Assembly (NCBI GenBank): GCA_046349635.1 | Contig: JAXMBX010000025.1 | Location: 1-64,000, forward strand | DNA: 64,000 nt | Source: JAXMBX01 sp046349635 | Lineage (GTDB): Bacteria; Planctomycetota; Planctomycetia; Planctomycetales; Planctomycetaceae | Direction of reading: 5' to 3' | Shown here: piece after piece, positions 36,820-45,218 of the stretch | Layout: each line of letters starts with the position of its first letter | How positions within the stretch are numbered: position 1 is the stretch's first letter | Notes under the pieces: model-generated | Told to the model about the DNA's origin: nothing | The model's database searches: none | The model's input: only the letters and a program-made list of their open reading frames with translations | Made by a program: the position numbers and the translations under genes

Positions 36820-37104
36820 ATGATGCCCACGCGATGTCATATTTGCGGACTCGACGTTGGTGAACCGCCTTGGGGTGAAACCGGCCGCGACCCCACTTGG
36901 ATCATCTGTTCTTGCTGCGGGTGCGAATTCGGGTATCAAGACCATCGAATGAGCGGAGTCCTTCGACAGCGAAAGCGATGGCTGGACAGCAAAGGGAAAT
37001 GGTGGGCGCCTGCTGACAAACCGAGTGACTGGGATTTCGAGCAACAAGTTCGAGAGATACCACTGCCGCCGCCAGGGATTGATCGAGATGTTGAAGGATT
37101 CTAG
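36820..37104 (+). CDS. small zinc-ribbon-like hypothetical protein
   Basis: About 94 residues. CHICGLDVGEPPWGETGRDPTWIICSCCGCEFGYQD contains two CxxC pairs (CHIC and CSCC) of a short zinc ribbon (quoted in fragments). The rest, WLDSKGKWWAPADKPSDWDFEQQV, is a tail also seen in members of this uncharacterised family, some of which are found next to toxin or defence genes. Nothing here connects it to a partner. The start is at ATG 36820 or 36823. It directly follows glyA. Confidence 0.65.
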   Translation: MMPTRCHICGLDVGEPPWGETGRDPTWIICSCCGCEFGYQDHRMSGVLRQRKRWLDSKGKWWAPADKPSDWDFEQQVREIPLPPPGIDRDVEGF

Positions 37105-37236
37105 CTCGAAGTCAAACAGTGAACTCAGTTCATTGATTGAGAATCCTGAGACGCTTGAGAGCCAAACGCACACATGCCCACCCTGTTGCTGCGCAACGAA
37201 GTGGGCATGCCACCCAGAGGCGATCCCACCTTCTCA

Positions 37237-37671
37237 TCAAGCGGGGCGGGGGAAGGGGCAGGTACGGGCGGGGGTTTTGGTGCCGGAGATGAGATCTGCC
37301 AGGGTGATCCGGGAGTAATCCCGTTCCATGCGGGCGAGGGATTCGTCCAGATTGCGGTGGAGAGGGCAGAGGCGGTAGCCATGGGCCGCCAGGCCAAGGG
37401 GGCATTCCTTGATGCGGGGCATCGGTTCGACCGCCTGCATCACGTCGTACAGAGTGATCTGGTGGATTTCCCGTGCGAGCCGAAAGCCGCCGGTGATCCC
37501 CCGCTGGGAGGTGACGAGCTTCTGGCGGCGGAGCTCCTGGAGGACTTTGGCGAGGTAGGCGGCGGGGACGCGGACCTGTTTTGCGATCTGGCCGGCGGAT
37601 TGCGCGGTATCGAATTGCTGGGCGAGAAAGGTGAGGGCACGGAGGGCGTATTCGACGCGAGGAGTGAGCAT
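37237..37671 (-). CDS. Rrf2 family transcriptional regulator
   Basis: 144 residues from the ATG at 37671. MLTPRVEYALRALTFLA, the winged-helix segment IAKQVRVPAAYLAKVLQEL, SQRGITGGFRLARE and ECPLGLAAHGYRLCPLHRNLDE are typical Rrf2. The cysteine pair (about 100 and 111) plus a late one (TCPF near 139) could bind an iron-sulfur cluster as in NsrR/IscR. Its likely regulator site is the near-palindrome at 37710-37731 upstream. The frame remains open upstream through a repeat, but homologues start at MLTPRVEYA. Rrf2 proteins sense nitric oxide, Fe-S state or cysteine; the regulon is unknown. Confidence 0.88.
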   Translation of the reverse strand: MLTPRVEYALRALTFLAQQFDTAQSAGQIAKQVRVPAAYLAKVLQELRRQKLVTSQRGITGGFRLAREIHQITLYDVMQAVEPMPRIKECPLGLAAHGYRLCPLHRNLDESLARMERDYSRITLADLISGTKTPARTCPFPRPA

Positions 37672-37709
37672 GGAAACCCTTTCGAGGAAGGGGAGCATCC
37701 CAAATTCAG

Positions 37710-37731
37710 ATATTCGGATCTGAATATCCGA
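37710..37731. promoter_or_regulatory. candidate Rrf2 operator palindrome
   Basis: GATATTC, six bases, GAATATC is a perfect inverted repeat about 40 bases upstream of the Rrf2 start codon. The centre (GGATCT) is also nearly symmetric. Rrf2 regulators bind AT-rich inverted repeats of similar size and often repress themselves. The site is a prediction only. Confidence 0.5.
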
Positions 37732-37780
37732 AATTGGCGAGAAGGGCAAGGGGGGGCTGGATTGTATTGGGAAAAGTGCC

Positions 37781-37837
37781 CAGAGACGCTTGGACCGCCC
37801 CCTCACCCTACCCTCTCCCTCGGACGGGAGAGGGTAT
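37781..37837. repeat. dispersed palindromic repeat, family A copy 4
   Basis: CAGAGACGCTTGGACC, CCCCCTCACCCTACCC, TCTCCCTCGGACGG, GAGAGGGT. It lies between the divergent Rrf2 and trmB genes, 48 bases upstream of trmB. Confidence 0.75.
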
Positions 37838-37885
37838 AACAGCTGCTGAGAATTCGAGAGGCTCACGCGATAGAATCGGGGGATC

Positions 37886-38662
37886 ATGCCAAAGCCGGGG
37901 AGACCAAAACGGGAGCGGGAATTCGGGGTGCCGATCGCCGGAGATATTCTGGAGGAGAGCCAGTGGACGCAGACTGCCCTGAAGAAGCTGCCGGAGGGGG
38001 CGATCGATTTTCCGGCGGTCTTCGGGCGGTCAGGCCCAGTCGTGCTGGATCTGGGGTGCGGGAACGCACGATTCCTGATCGGGAGCGCGGTGTGGAGGCC
38101 GGAACATCTGCACCTGGGGGTGGATATCCTGCCGCTGGTGATTCGGTATGCAACGCGGCGGGGGAATCAGCGGGGACTGACGAACGTGCGATTCGGGGTC
38201 AGCGGTGGGCGGGAGCTGTTGGAGCAGCACATCGCCCCGGGGAGTGTGCGGGAGATCCACTGCTATCACCCCCAGCCGTATTACACGCCGCAGGAGATTC
38301 CCAAGCGGTTGATCACGCCGCAGTTCCTGGTGCTGGTGCATCGGAGCCTGGAGGAGGGGGGCGAGTTCTATCTGCAGACGGACCACCCGGCGTACTGGAA
38401 ATACATGCAGCAGGTGGTGCCAGTGTTCTTCGAGTTTGAAGAACGGAAGCAGCCTTGGCCGGACGCTCCCAAGGGGCGGACACGGCGAGAGATTATTGCG
38501 CTCCGAAGCGGGTTGTCGATTTTTCGCGGAGTCGGCCGACCACGGAAAGATTTGAGCATCGAGGAAGCCTTGAAGCTGGCGGAAAGCCTGCCGGTGCCGA
38601 CATTTAATGCGGATCGCCGGTTGTATGAGCTAGACCGGTTGGAACGGGAAGGGGGAGAGTGA
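37886..38662 (+). CDS. trmB: tRNA (guanine-N7)-methyltransferase
   Basis: 258 residues. TrmB methylates N7 of G46 in tRNA. VVLDLGCGNARFLIG is the SAM-binding loop, HLGVDILPLVIRYA follows, EIHCYHPQPYYTPQEIPKRL is the family's active-site region (an Asp-Pro-Trp-type motif becomes HPQPYY in this branch) and GGEFYLQTDHPAYWKYM the C-terminal motif. It is slightly longer than typical because of a basic start (MPKPGRPKREREFG) and a C-terminal extension. Intact. The branch looks planctomycete-type. Confidence 0.88.
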   Translation: MPKPGRPKREREFGVPIAGDILEESQWTQTALKKLPEGAIDFPAVFGRSGPVVLDLGCGNARFLIGSAVWRPEHLHLGVDILPLVIRYATRRGNQRGLTNVRFGVSGGRELLEQHIAPGSVREIHCYHPQPYYTPQEIPKRLITPQFLVLVHRSLEEGGEFYLQTDHPAYWKYMQQVVPVFFEFEERKQPWPDAPKGRTRREIIALRSGLSIFRGVGRPRKDLSIEEALKLAESLPVPTFNADRRLYELDRLEREGGE

Positions 38663-38877
38663 GGGGTTGCGAGGCCCCAGATGCATGGCAACCCGAACAA
38701 AGAACCACGCTTGTCTCGCCACCCTGAGCGTGCCGCCGGGATTCAAGAATCCCTGGCCACCCCAATCTAAGGCGTTAAGGGCTTGGATGAGGGTTGGAAA
38801 TCCGATAAGATCAATATCCGTTGATCCGAGCGGTCCAACAGCAGCTTTCCCAGTGGGATAGACGAGGAAACTACGGC

Positions 38878-40229
38878 ATGTTGACGGTGTTGGGGCAAAA
38901 GTACCGGTTTTGTGACGGAATCACCCGGCGTTCGATGCTGAAGATCGGGGCGCTGTGTGGCCTGGCCGGAGCAGGGGTGTCCCTCCCACAATTACTCAGG
39001 GCAGGGGAGGGGGAGGGCTCCCGACACAAGTCCGTCATCATGGTTTACCTTTCGGGGGGATCGCCCACCAGGACACCTTTGACCTAAAGCCTGACGCCCC
39101 GAAAGAGATCCGAGGCGAGTTCACCCCGATTGAGACAGTCGTGCCGGGGATTCAAATTGGGGAACTGCTGCCGCAGTTGGCGGTCGTGGCGGATCGGTAC
39201 TCGCTCGTGCGTTCGATCGTGGGGCTGCGGGACGAACACTCCAGCTACCACATGACGACGGGATACTCGATGCGGAGACGGAACTGCTCTGCCGCACTTC
39301 GGGGTCGGCGATCTCGCGGGTTCAAGGGGGAACGGATGCGACGACTCCTCCGTTTGTGGACCTGTTTCCGAAGATGCAACATCGTCCGTACAACAGTCCC
39401 GGGCCGGGTTATCTGGGTCAGTCCTATGCCGGGGTGAAGGCGGATGGGGAAGACCTGGCGGGGATGAAGCTGCGTTACATCGAGCCGGTGCAATTTGACG
39501 TCGGAAGGAACTGCGGGCACAACTGGATCAGTTGCGTCACTCGATGGACCGGACGGCAGGGGAGGGGATGGATGTGTATTACCGGCGGGCGTTCGACGTG
39601 CTGACGTCGAGCAAGCTGGTGGAAGCGATGAACGTGGAGAAAGAGGATGCGCGGACGCGCGCCCTCTACAGCGGCGGATCCCCCCAGCACCTGGGTGATG
39701 GAGCGCCGATGTGGAACGACCAGTTGCTGATGGCACGTCGGTTGGTGGAAGCGGGAGTGCGGTGCGTGACGGTAGGGTACGGTTTCTGGGACACGTACGG
39801 GAACAACTTCGCATTTGCGCGCACACCTGCCGACCTTCGACAAGGGGATCGCTGCGCTGGTGCAGGATATCTACGACCGGGGGCTGGATCAGGATGTGAC
39901 GGTCGTTGTCTGGGGACTTTGGGCGTGGCCCGAAGATCAACAAGGATGCGGGACGGGACCACTGGCCAAGGGTGAACGGGGCGCTGTTCGCGGGTGGGGG
40001 AATGAAAGTGGGCCAGGTGATCGGCGCGACCGACAAGAACGCGGAAGAGGTGATCGCGCGGCACATCCATTACCACGATGTGCTGGCGACGATCTACCAC
40101 AATCTGGGGATCAACCCGCACGAATTCGTCCGGGACATGACGGATCGGCCGGTGCAGTTGCTGCCGGAGTCGGCCCAGCCGATCCGGGAATTGACGAAGT
40201 TGTGGAGGGTCTTCAAGACAATATCCTGA
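38878..40229 (+). CDS. DUF1501 domain-containing Tat-exported protein, multiply frameshifted
   Basis: About 450 residues. A twin-arginine leader (ITRRSMLKIGALCGLAG) starts at ATG 38878. The first shift is at the six-G run 39054-39059: adding one G restores YLSGGIAHQDTFDL, then LKPDAPKEIRGEFTP. Later segments in changing frames all match DUF1501: LRDEHSSYHMTTGYSM, DLFPKMQHRPYNSPGPGYLG, MWNDQLLMARRLVEAGVRCVT, PKINKDAGRDHW and HYHDVLATIYHNLGINP. At least five shifts lie between 39054 and 39940. It is the second orphan DUF1501 gene here, with no DUF1549/DUF1553 partner adjacent. Probably an assembly artefact, possibly a pseudogene. Confidence 0.75.
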
Positions 40230-40300
40230 ACGGCGTTTGTCTATTCCGCCGCGATTGACTCACTGGTCCGTGCACGGGCCCAACAAGGAGAGAGCTAGGC

Positions 40301-41387
40301 GTGATGATGATTGGTGTAGTGAGTGTGACGCTGTGGCTTGTGGGAATCGGGGGAGGGGAGGGGGCCGAGAAGAGTTCTGCGGTCACTGAGACGCGGGTCT
40401 ACAAGAACACGCTGAAGAAGCTGGAGAATCCGGGGCCGCTGCTGGGGGACCACCCTAAGTTCGTGCAGCCGGTGATTGAATCGGTGCGGTACGAGGGGCC
40501 GCTGCTGGTGGATGATCCTGGAGCGGACTTGAGCGTGCGCGCGTGGCGGTTCAGCTACAACGCGCGGGGGATCGTCGAAGTGCCGAACCGTTTGCGGGCG
40601 GCCGAGACGGCGATCGTGATGGTGCATCCGTGGGGGATCGACGACGGGCAGGGATGGCGGACGCCGGAGCCGAACGGATGCGCGGACTTCTGCACGCTGG
40701 AGAAGAATCACCTGGCGGGAGAACACACGAAGACGGTGATCGATCCGTTCCACAAATCGCTGCGGGGGAAAGTCTCGCTGGTGTTGTACAGCCTGCCGGG
40801 AGACGAGGATCCGATCCGGAAAGAAGATGTATCGTTCGTTCCGCGGCAAGCCGACGGAAGCGGAGCGGGCCGAAGGGGCAAAGGAACTGGAGAAGAAGCT
40901 CAACAGCTTTGACTATTCCGGCGAGCCGCTGGTGCAGGAGATCAAGCTCGGTTCGCAGACGCCGGTGATCGATTACTTCAAACAGTTTCCGGGACTGGAT
41001 GCGACGGCGAAATACAACCATAAGGGATTCTGGGAACTGCCGATCCCGGTGACGCGGGACATCGACGTGCATCCGGATGACGTAGTGATTTACGACCGGG
41101 AAGGGTATCCCCCGTTGCGCGAGTTTCTGAAGAAGAATAAAATCCGACACGTCCTGCTGACCGGTTACGCGACAGACATGTGCTTCTGCAAGACGACGGC
41201 GGGATATGAAAACCTGTCGAAGGATTTCAACGTGTTCCTGGTGGGGGATGCGACGCTGGCAACGTTCCCGGCGAACAACACCCCCAAGTATGCGACGAAT
41301 GCGCATATCTCCTACGCGGCGTTGAATCAACTGGTGACGCAGATCTCGTGGATCAAGTACGAACCGCAGAGCCAGGCGGCCCGGTAA
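40301..41387 (+). CDS. secreted isochorismatase-like cysteine hydrolase, one frameshift
   Basis: About 360 residues. A signal peptide (MMIGVVSVTLWLVGIGGGEG) precedes a long N-terminal part with TAIVMVHPWGIDDGQGW, which replaces the usual DxQ motif. After a shift near 40822-40835, the C-terminal part has YYDREGYPPLRE-type segments and the nucleophile region RHVLLTGYATDMCFCKTTAGYENL. Isochorismatase-fold enzymes include N-carbamoylsarcosine amidase and nicotinamidase-like hydrolases. The gene begins 72 bases after the DUF1501 gene and could be co-transcribed. Start is the GTG at 40301 or either following ATG. Confidence 0.75.
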
Positions 41388-41413
41388 TTGGGGTTCGTCG
41401 GTCGTTATCACCA

Positions 41414-41485
41414 TTCAGAGACGTTCGAACCGCCCCCTCATCCGGCCTTCGGCCACCTTCTCCCTCGGGGGGGAGAAGGTCAGGA
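41414..41485. repeat. dispersed palindromic repeat, family A copy 5
   Basis: TTCAGAGACGTTCG, CCGCCCCCTCATCC, GGCCTTCGGCCACC (a small hairpin), TTCTCCCTC, GGGGGGGAGAAGG. It lies between the isochorismatase-like gene and the polysaccharide deacetylase gene. Confidence 0.82.
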
Positions 41486-41508
41486 GTGAGACTCAATAAG
41501 GTGACGCA

Positions 41509-42552
41509 ATGACGACAGGAACGACGCGGCGGAAGTTTTTGCTGGGGACAGGGGCGGCGGCGTTGTCGGCGGCTGTGGTGCCGTGGGCGGGGGTGTGGAG
41601 TGCCGGGCGGGATTTGTCCCCAAAGGAGATCGCGGCGGATCGAAACCGGGCGCTGGTATCGATCACTCTCGATTTGGAGATGAGCCGAAATTTCCCCAAG
41701 TGGGAAATGATGGAGTGGGATTACGAGAAGGGGAATCTGGACGACGCGACTAAACAATACACCGTGGGAGCCTGTCAGCGCGTGAAGCGGATGGGAGGCG
41801 TGATTCACTGTTTCGCGGTGGGGCGGACGCTGGAACAGCCGGACGTGGAGTGGCTGAAGGGGATCGCCGCGGAAGGGCACCCGATTGGGAACCACACGTA
41901 TGACCACATCTATCTGCTGGCAAAGAAAGCAGAGGACGTGCAGTTTCGATTCAAGCGGTCCCCGTGGCTGATTGAGGGGAAGGGGGTGCCGCAGGTGATC
42001 GAAGAGAACGTGCGGCTGGCGACGAAAGCGCTGCAGGAACGGGCGGGGATCAAGAACAACGGGTTCCGGACGCCGGGGGGGTTTGCGACGGGATTGACCG
42101 GGCGGGACGACCTGCAGCAGATGCTGCTTAATTGTGGATTCACATGGGTGAGCAGCAAGTATCCGACACATCCGATCACGAAACCGTTTGAAGAGCCGAA
42201 CGGGGAATTCCTGGAGGCGATCGTCAAAGCTCAATCGGCGGCGCAGGCATTTCATTATCCGACGGGGCTGATTGAACTGCCGATGAGCCCGATCAGCGAC
42301 GTGGGAGCGTTTCGGAATTGCCGTTGGAAACTGGAGTCGTTCCTGACGGCGATTCGCAAGGGGGTCGAGTGGGCGATTGCGAATAAAGCGACCTATGATT
42401 TCCTGGCGCATCCGTCCTGCCTGGGGGTGGCTGACCCGGAGTTCAAAACGATCGATATGATTTGCGAACTGGTACAGAAGGCTGGAGATCGGGCGAGCCT
42501 TGTGGGGTTGGATGTGTTCGCGGAACGGGCTAAGCTCAGGCGGCAGGGATAG
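41509..42552 (+). CDS. Tat-exported polysaccharide deacetylase (NodB) family protein
   Basis: 347 residues. TTRRKFLLGTGAAALSAAVVP is a twin-arginine leader. The NodB domain has SITLDLEMSR (Asp55, catalytic base position), HPIGNHTYDHIYL with the metal-binding HxxxH, and NNGFRTPGGFATGL with the RxPGG motif. Such enzymes remove acetyl groups from chitin, peptidoglycan or other glycans in the periplasm. There is no obvious glycan locus around it. The next gene starts eight bases after its stop. Confidence 0.87.
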   Translation: MTTGTTRRKFLLGTGAAALSAAVVPWAGVWSAGRDLSPKEIAADRNRALVSITLDLEMSRNFPKWEMMEWDYEKGNLDDATKQYTVGACQRVKRMGGVIHCFAVGRTLEQPDVEWLKGIAAEGHPIGNHTYDHIYLLAKKAEDVQFRFKRSPWLIEGKGVPQVIEENVRLATKALQERAGIKNNGFRTPGGFATGLTGRDDLQQMLLNCGFTWVSSKYPTHPITKPFEEPNGEFLEAIVKAQSAAQAFHYPTGLIELPMSPISDVGAFRNCRWKLESFLTAIRKGVEWAIANKATYDFLAHPSCLGVADPEFKTIDMICELVQKAGDRASLVGLDVFAERAKLRRQG

Positions 42553-42560
42553 GCCACGTT

Positions 42561-43811
42561 ATGATCTGGGACGTGGTGATTATCGGAGCGGGGGCGGCGG
42601 GGATGATGTGCGCGCAGCGCGCGGCGGGGCGGGGGTTGAAGACGCTGCTGCTGGAGAAGAACCGCAAAGTCGGGGTGAAGATCCTGATGTCGGGGGGACG
42701 CGGTGCAACCTGACGCAGGCGACCGACAAGCGGGGATTGTAACGGCGTTCGGCAACAGGGAAATTTTTGCATTCAGCCCTTGCACGATTGGGACCACAGG
42801 AAGTGGTGCAGTGGTTTGCCGACGCGGGAGTGCCGACGAAGCGGGAAGAGACGGGGAAGATCTTTCCGGTGAGCGACACGGCTGTGGACGTGCAGCAGGC
42901 GATGCTGCGGCAGGTTGAAGCGCAGGGGTGCCGGTGGGAGGGGAATTCACCTGTCGAACGAATTGATCGCGATGAAGAGTCGGAGCTGTTCAAGCTGGCG
43001 ACACCCAAAGGGGAGATTCATACGCGGCAGGTGGTGATCACGACGGGAGGGAAATCGTATCCGGGATGTGGAACGACGGGGGATGGGTATGCGTGGGCGA
43101 GGGGGTTTGGACACACGATCATCAGACAGACGCCGGCCTTGGTGCCGTTGTTAAGCAGTTCGACGTGGTGCAGCGAATTGAGCGGCGTGACGCTGCCGGA
43201 CGTGGCGGTAGGAATCGTCGGGGGAGGAGAGAGGACGAAGGTTCTGTCGAAATGCCGCGACTCGTTTCTGTTTCTGCGCATTTTGGATTCTCCGGGCCAA
43301 GTGTGCTGAACGTCAGCCGGGAGGTGAGCGCGGGGAGGAGCTGAAATCAATCGCGATGGAGTGCGACTTTCTGCCGGAAATGAAAAACCAGCATCTGATG
43401 AGTCTGCTGGATGATGGGCGCGCGAACGCAGGGGACGGAGTGTCGCGACGCTGGTCGGTGAGTGGCTGCCGAAAAGAGTCTCGCCGCGGTGCTGGCGGAA
43501 GCGAAGATTGAGCGGAGAAGAAGCTGGCGGAGTTGTCGCGGAAGGAGCGGGAGACGCTGATGAAGGGACTGAAGCAGCAACGGTTCGAGATCCGGGGGAC
43601 TCGAGGGTTTGAAAAGGCGGAAGTGACAGCGGGGGTGTCGCTTCAAGAAGTGGATTCGCGGACGATGGAGAGCAAGCTGCAGCCGGGGTTATTCTTCGCG
43701 GGGGAAGTATTGGATCTGGACGGGCCGATCGGGGGGTATAACTTTCAGGCGGCGTTCAGCACAGGATGGCTGGCAGGAGACGCCCTGCGGGCGAGAGCAG
43801 GTGAGCAGTAG
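42561..43811 (+). CDS. HI0933/YhiN-family flavoprotein, multiply frameshifted
   Basis: About 415 residues of the NAD(P)/FAD-dependent oxidoreductase family often labelled aminoacetone oxidase. IWDVVIIGAGAAGMMCAQRAA is the FAD-binding start. At the six-G run 42693-42698, adding one G gives MSGGTRCNLTQA, the family's SGGGRCN motif. QVVITTGGKSYPGCGTTGDGYAWARGFGH, FGFSGPSVLNVSRE, RGFEKAEVTAGVSLQEVD and GEVLDLDGPIGGYNFQAAFSTG follow in three frames. Shifts occur near 42696, 42740, 43285 and 43340-43530. Probably assembly indels. The 3' end overlaps the open frame of the transporter on the opposite strand. Confidence 0.78.
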
Positions 43812-45195
43812 AACAGTGGAGCAGGAGAGAGAACGGCAGAGCGTGTGCGGATGGGATCAGAGACGTTTGGACCGCCCCCTCTTCCGTCCGCTGCGCGGCC
43901 ACCTTCTCCCGCGGGGGGGAGAAGGTCTTTGAGAGGAACTGTTCGCCGATGAGGAGGAGCGCGCCGAGGGTGACGGTGACGAGGACGACCTTCAGGCCGA
44001 CGACGAAGAACTCGAAGAATGAGATGGTGACTTCCTTTTTGGCGGCTTCGAGGACGATGAGTGTCGCGACCGAGCCGGGGATCGTGAGGTTGCCCGCGAA
44101 GGTACTGGCCATCGCCAGGACGAGCCACATGAGTCGGGGTTCCGAGAACTCGGGAACGATGTCCTGGGCGAGGATGACGTAGGGGACATTGGAGACGACG
44201 TTGCAGGCGATTGCCGTGATCAAAGAGAAGACTGGGACCTGCGTGGCGAGGGTGGGGCCGTGCAAGTCCCTTGTTACAGCGGCAATCTGTTTCACAACGC
44301 CAGTTTGTTCCAGGCCATCGACGACGATGAAGAGACAGGCGAAGAAGAGGAGGAGCACCCAATCGACTTTGGCGAGGATGGCGGAAGTCGGAATGCGGGA
44401 CCAGATGATGAGCAGACCGGCACCGGAGATGGCGACGAGTGCGAGATTCGTCGAGCAGACAAATCCCAGGAGGACGAGGAAGAGGACCGCCAGAGACTTG
44501 ATCAGGAGCGGTTTGTCGTATTTGACTTCGTGGGGTGAGTCGGCGAGGGGGCCGTCTCCCAGCGTGAGGAGGGGGCGTTTCCGGAAGGCGGGGGCATAGT
44601 GCCAGCGCAGGAGTAGGATCATGGCGGCCATTCCGACGACACCGACGGGGAACTGCCAGGCGAGAAATTCGAGATAGGAGATGTGTCCGAACTGGCCGAT
44701 GAGCATGTTCTGGGGGTTTCCCGTGATGGTCATGACGCTGCCGACGTTAGCGCTCATGGCCAATGCAATCAGAAACGGAGCAGGGGGGAGTTCGGTACGG
44801 CGGAGGATGACCAGCAGGGGAGGGGTGAGCATCAGGCAGACGGTATCGTTCAGAAAGAGGGCGGAGAGGAGCCCGGAGACCAGACAGAGGCCCATCAGCA
44901 GTCGAAGGGGAGTTCCCGCGAGGCGGAGGATGAAGTGGGCGGCGAGATCGAAGAAGCCGGCGAGATCGAGAAAGACATTCAGGATCATCATGCCCAACAG
45001 GAGGACAATGGTGTGGGCCTCAATGGCCTGCCAGGCCTGGTCGAAGGTGAGGATCCCGCAGATGACCATCAGAACGGCCCCGACAAGAGCCGCCCCCGGA
45101 CGGTCGAGCCTGAGGCGGGGGATATTCTGAAAGCAGATGAGAAGATAGGTGCCGGCGAAGATCAAAACGGCAAGCGCGGTCTGAGTCGAAGACAT
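43756..45195 (-). CDS. DASS/ArsB-NhaD-like anion transporter
   Basis: 479 residues with about 11 membrane helices. AIEAHTIVLLLGMMILNVFLDLAGF, LSALFLNDTVCLMLTPPLLV, ALAMSANVGSVMTITGNPQN and CNVVSNVPYVILAQDI are hallmarks of the ion-transporter superfamily that includes citrate/arsenite permeases and NhaD. The conserved NDT and TGNPQN hairpins are present. The last 40 residues (from KTFSPPREKVAAQRTEEG) are read through dispersed repeat A copy 6 and are probably not conserved; the functional domain ends near LLLIGEQFL, about 43940. It may carry dicarboxylates, arsenite or sodium. Intact frame. Confidence 0.82.
   Translation of the reverse strand: MSSTQTALAVLIFAGTYLLICFQNIPRLRLDRPGAALVGAVLMVICGILTFDQAWQAIEAHTIVLLLGMMILNVFLDLAGFFDLAAHFILRLAGTPLRLLMGLCLVSGLLSALFLNDTVCLMLTPPLLVILRRTELPPAPFLIALAMSANVGSVMTITGNPQNMLIGQFGHISYLEFLAWQFPVGVVGMAAMILLLRWHYAPAFRKRPLLTLGDGPLADSPHEVKYDKPLLIKSLAVLFLVLLGFVCSTNLALVAISGAGLLIIWSRIPTSAILAKVDWVLLLFFACLFIVVDGLEQTGVVKQIAAVTRDLHGPTLATQVPVFSLITAIACNVVSNVPYVILAQDIVPEFSEPRLMWLVLAMASTFAGNLTIPGSVATLIVLEAAKKEVTISFFEFFVVGLKVVLVTVTLGALLLIGEQFLSKTFSPPREKVAAQRTEEGAVQTSLIPSAHALPFSLLLHCSTAHLLSPAGRLLPAILC
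43857..43930. repeat. dispersed palindromic repeat, family A copy 6
   Basis: TCAGAGACGTTTGG, CCGCCCCCTCTTCC, GCTGCGCGGCCACC, TTCTCCCGC, GGGGGGGAGAAGG. Almost the same as copy 1. It lies at the 3' end of the HI0933-type gene and is translated within the last part of the transporter on the opposite strand. Confidence 0.82.
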
Positions 45196-45218
45196 CTTCT
45201 ACCGGATCTGCGAGGGGG

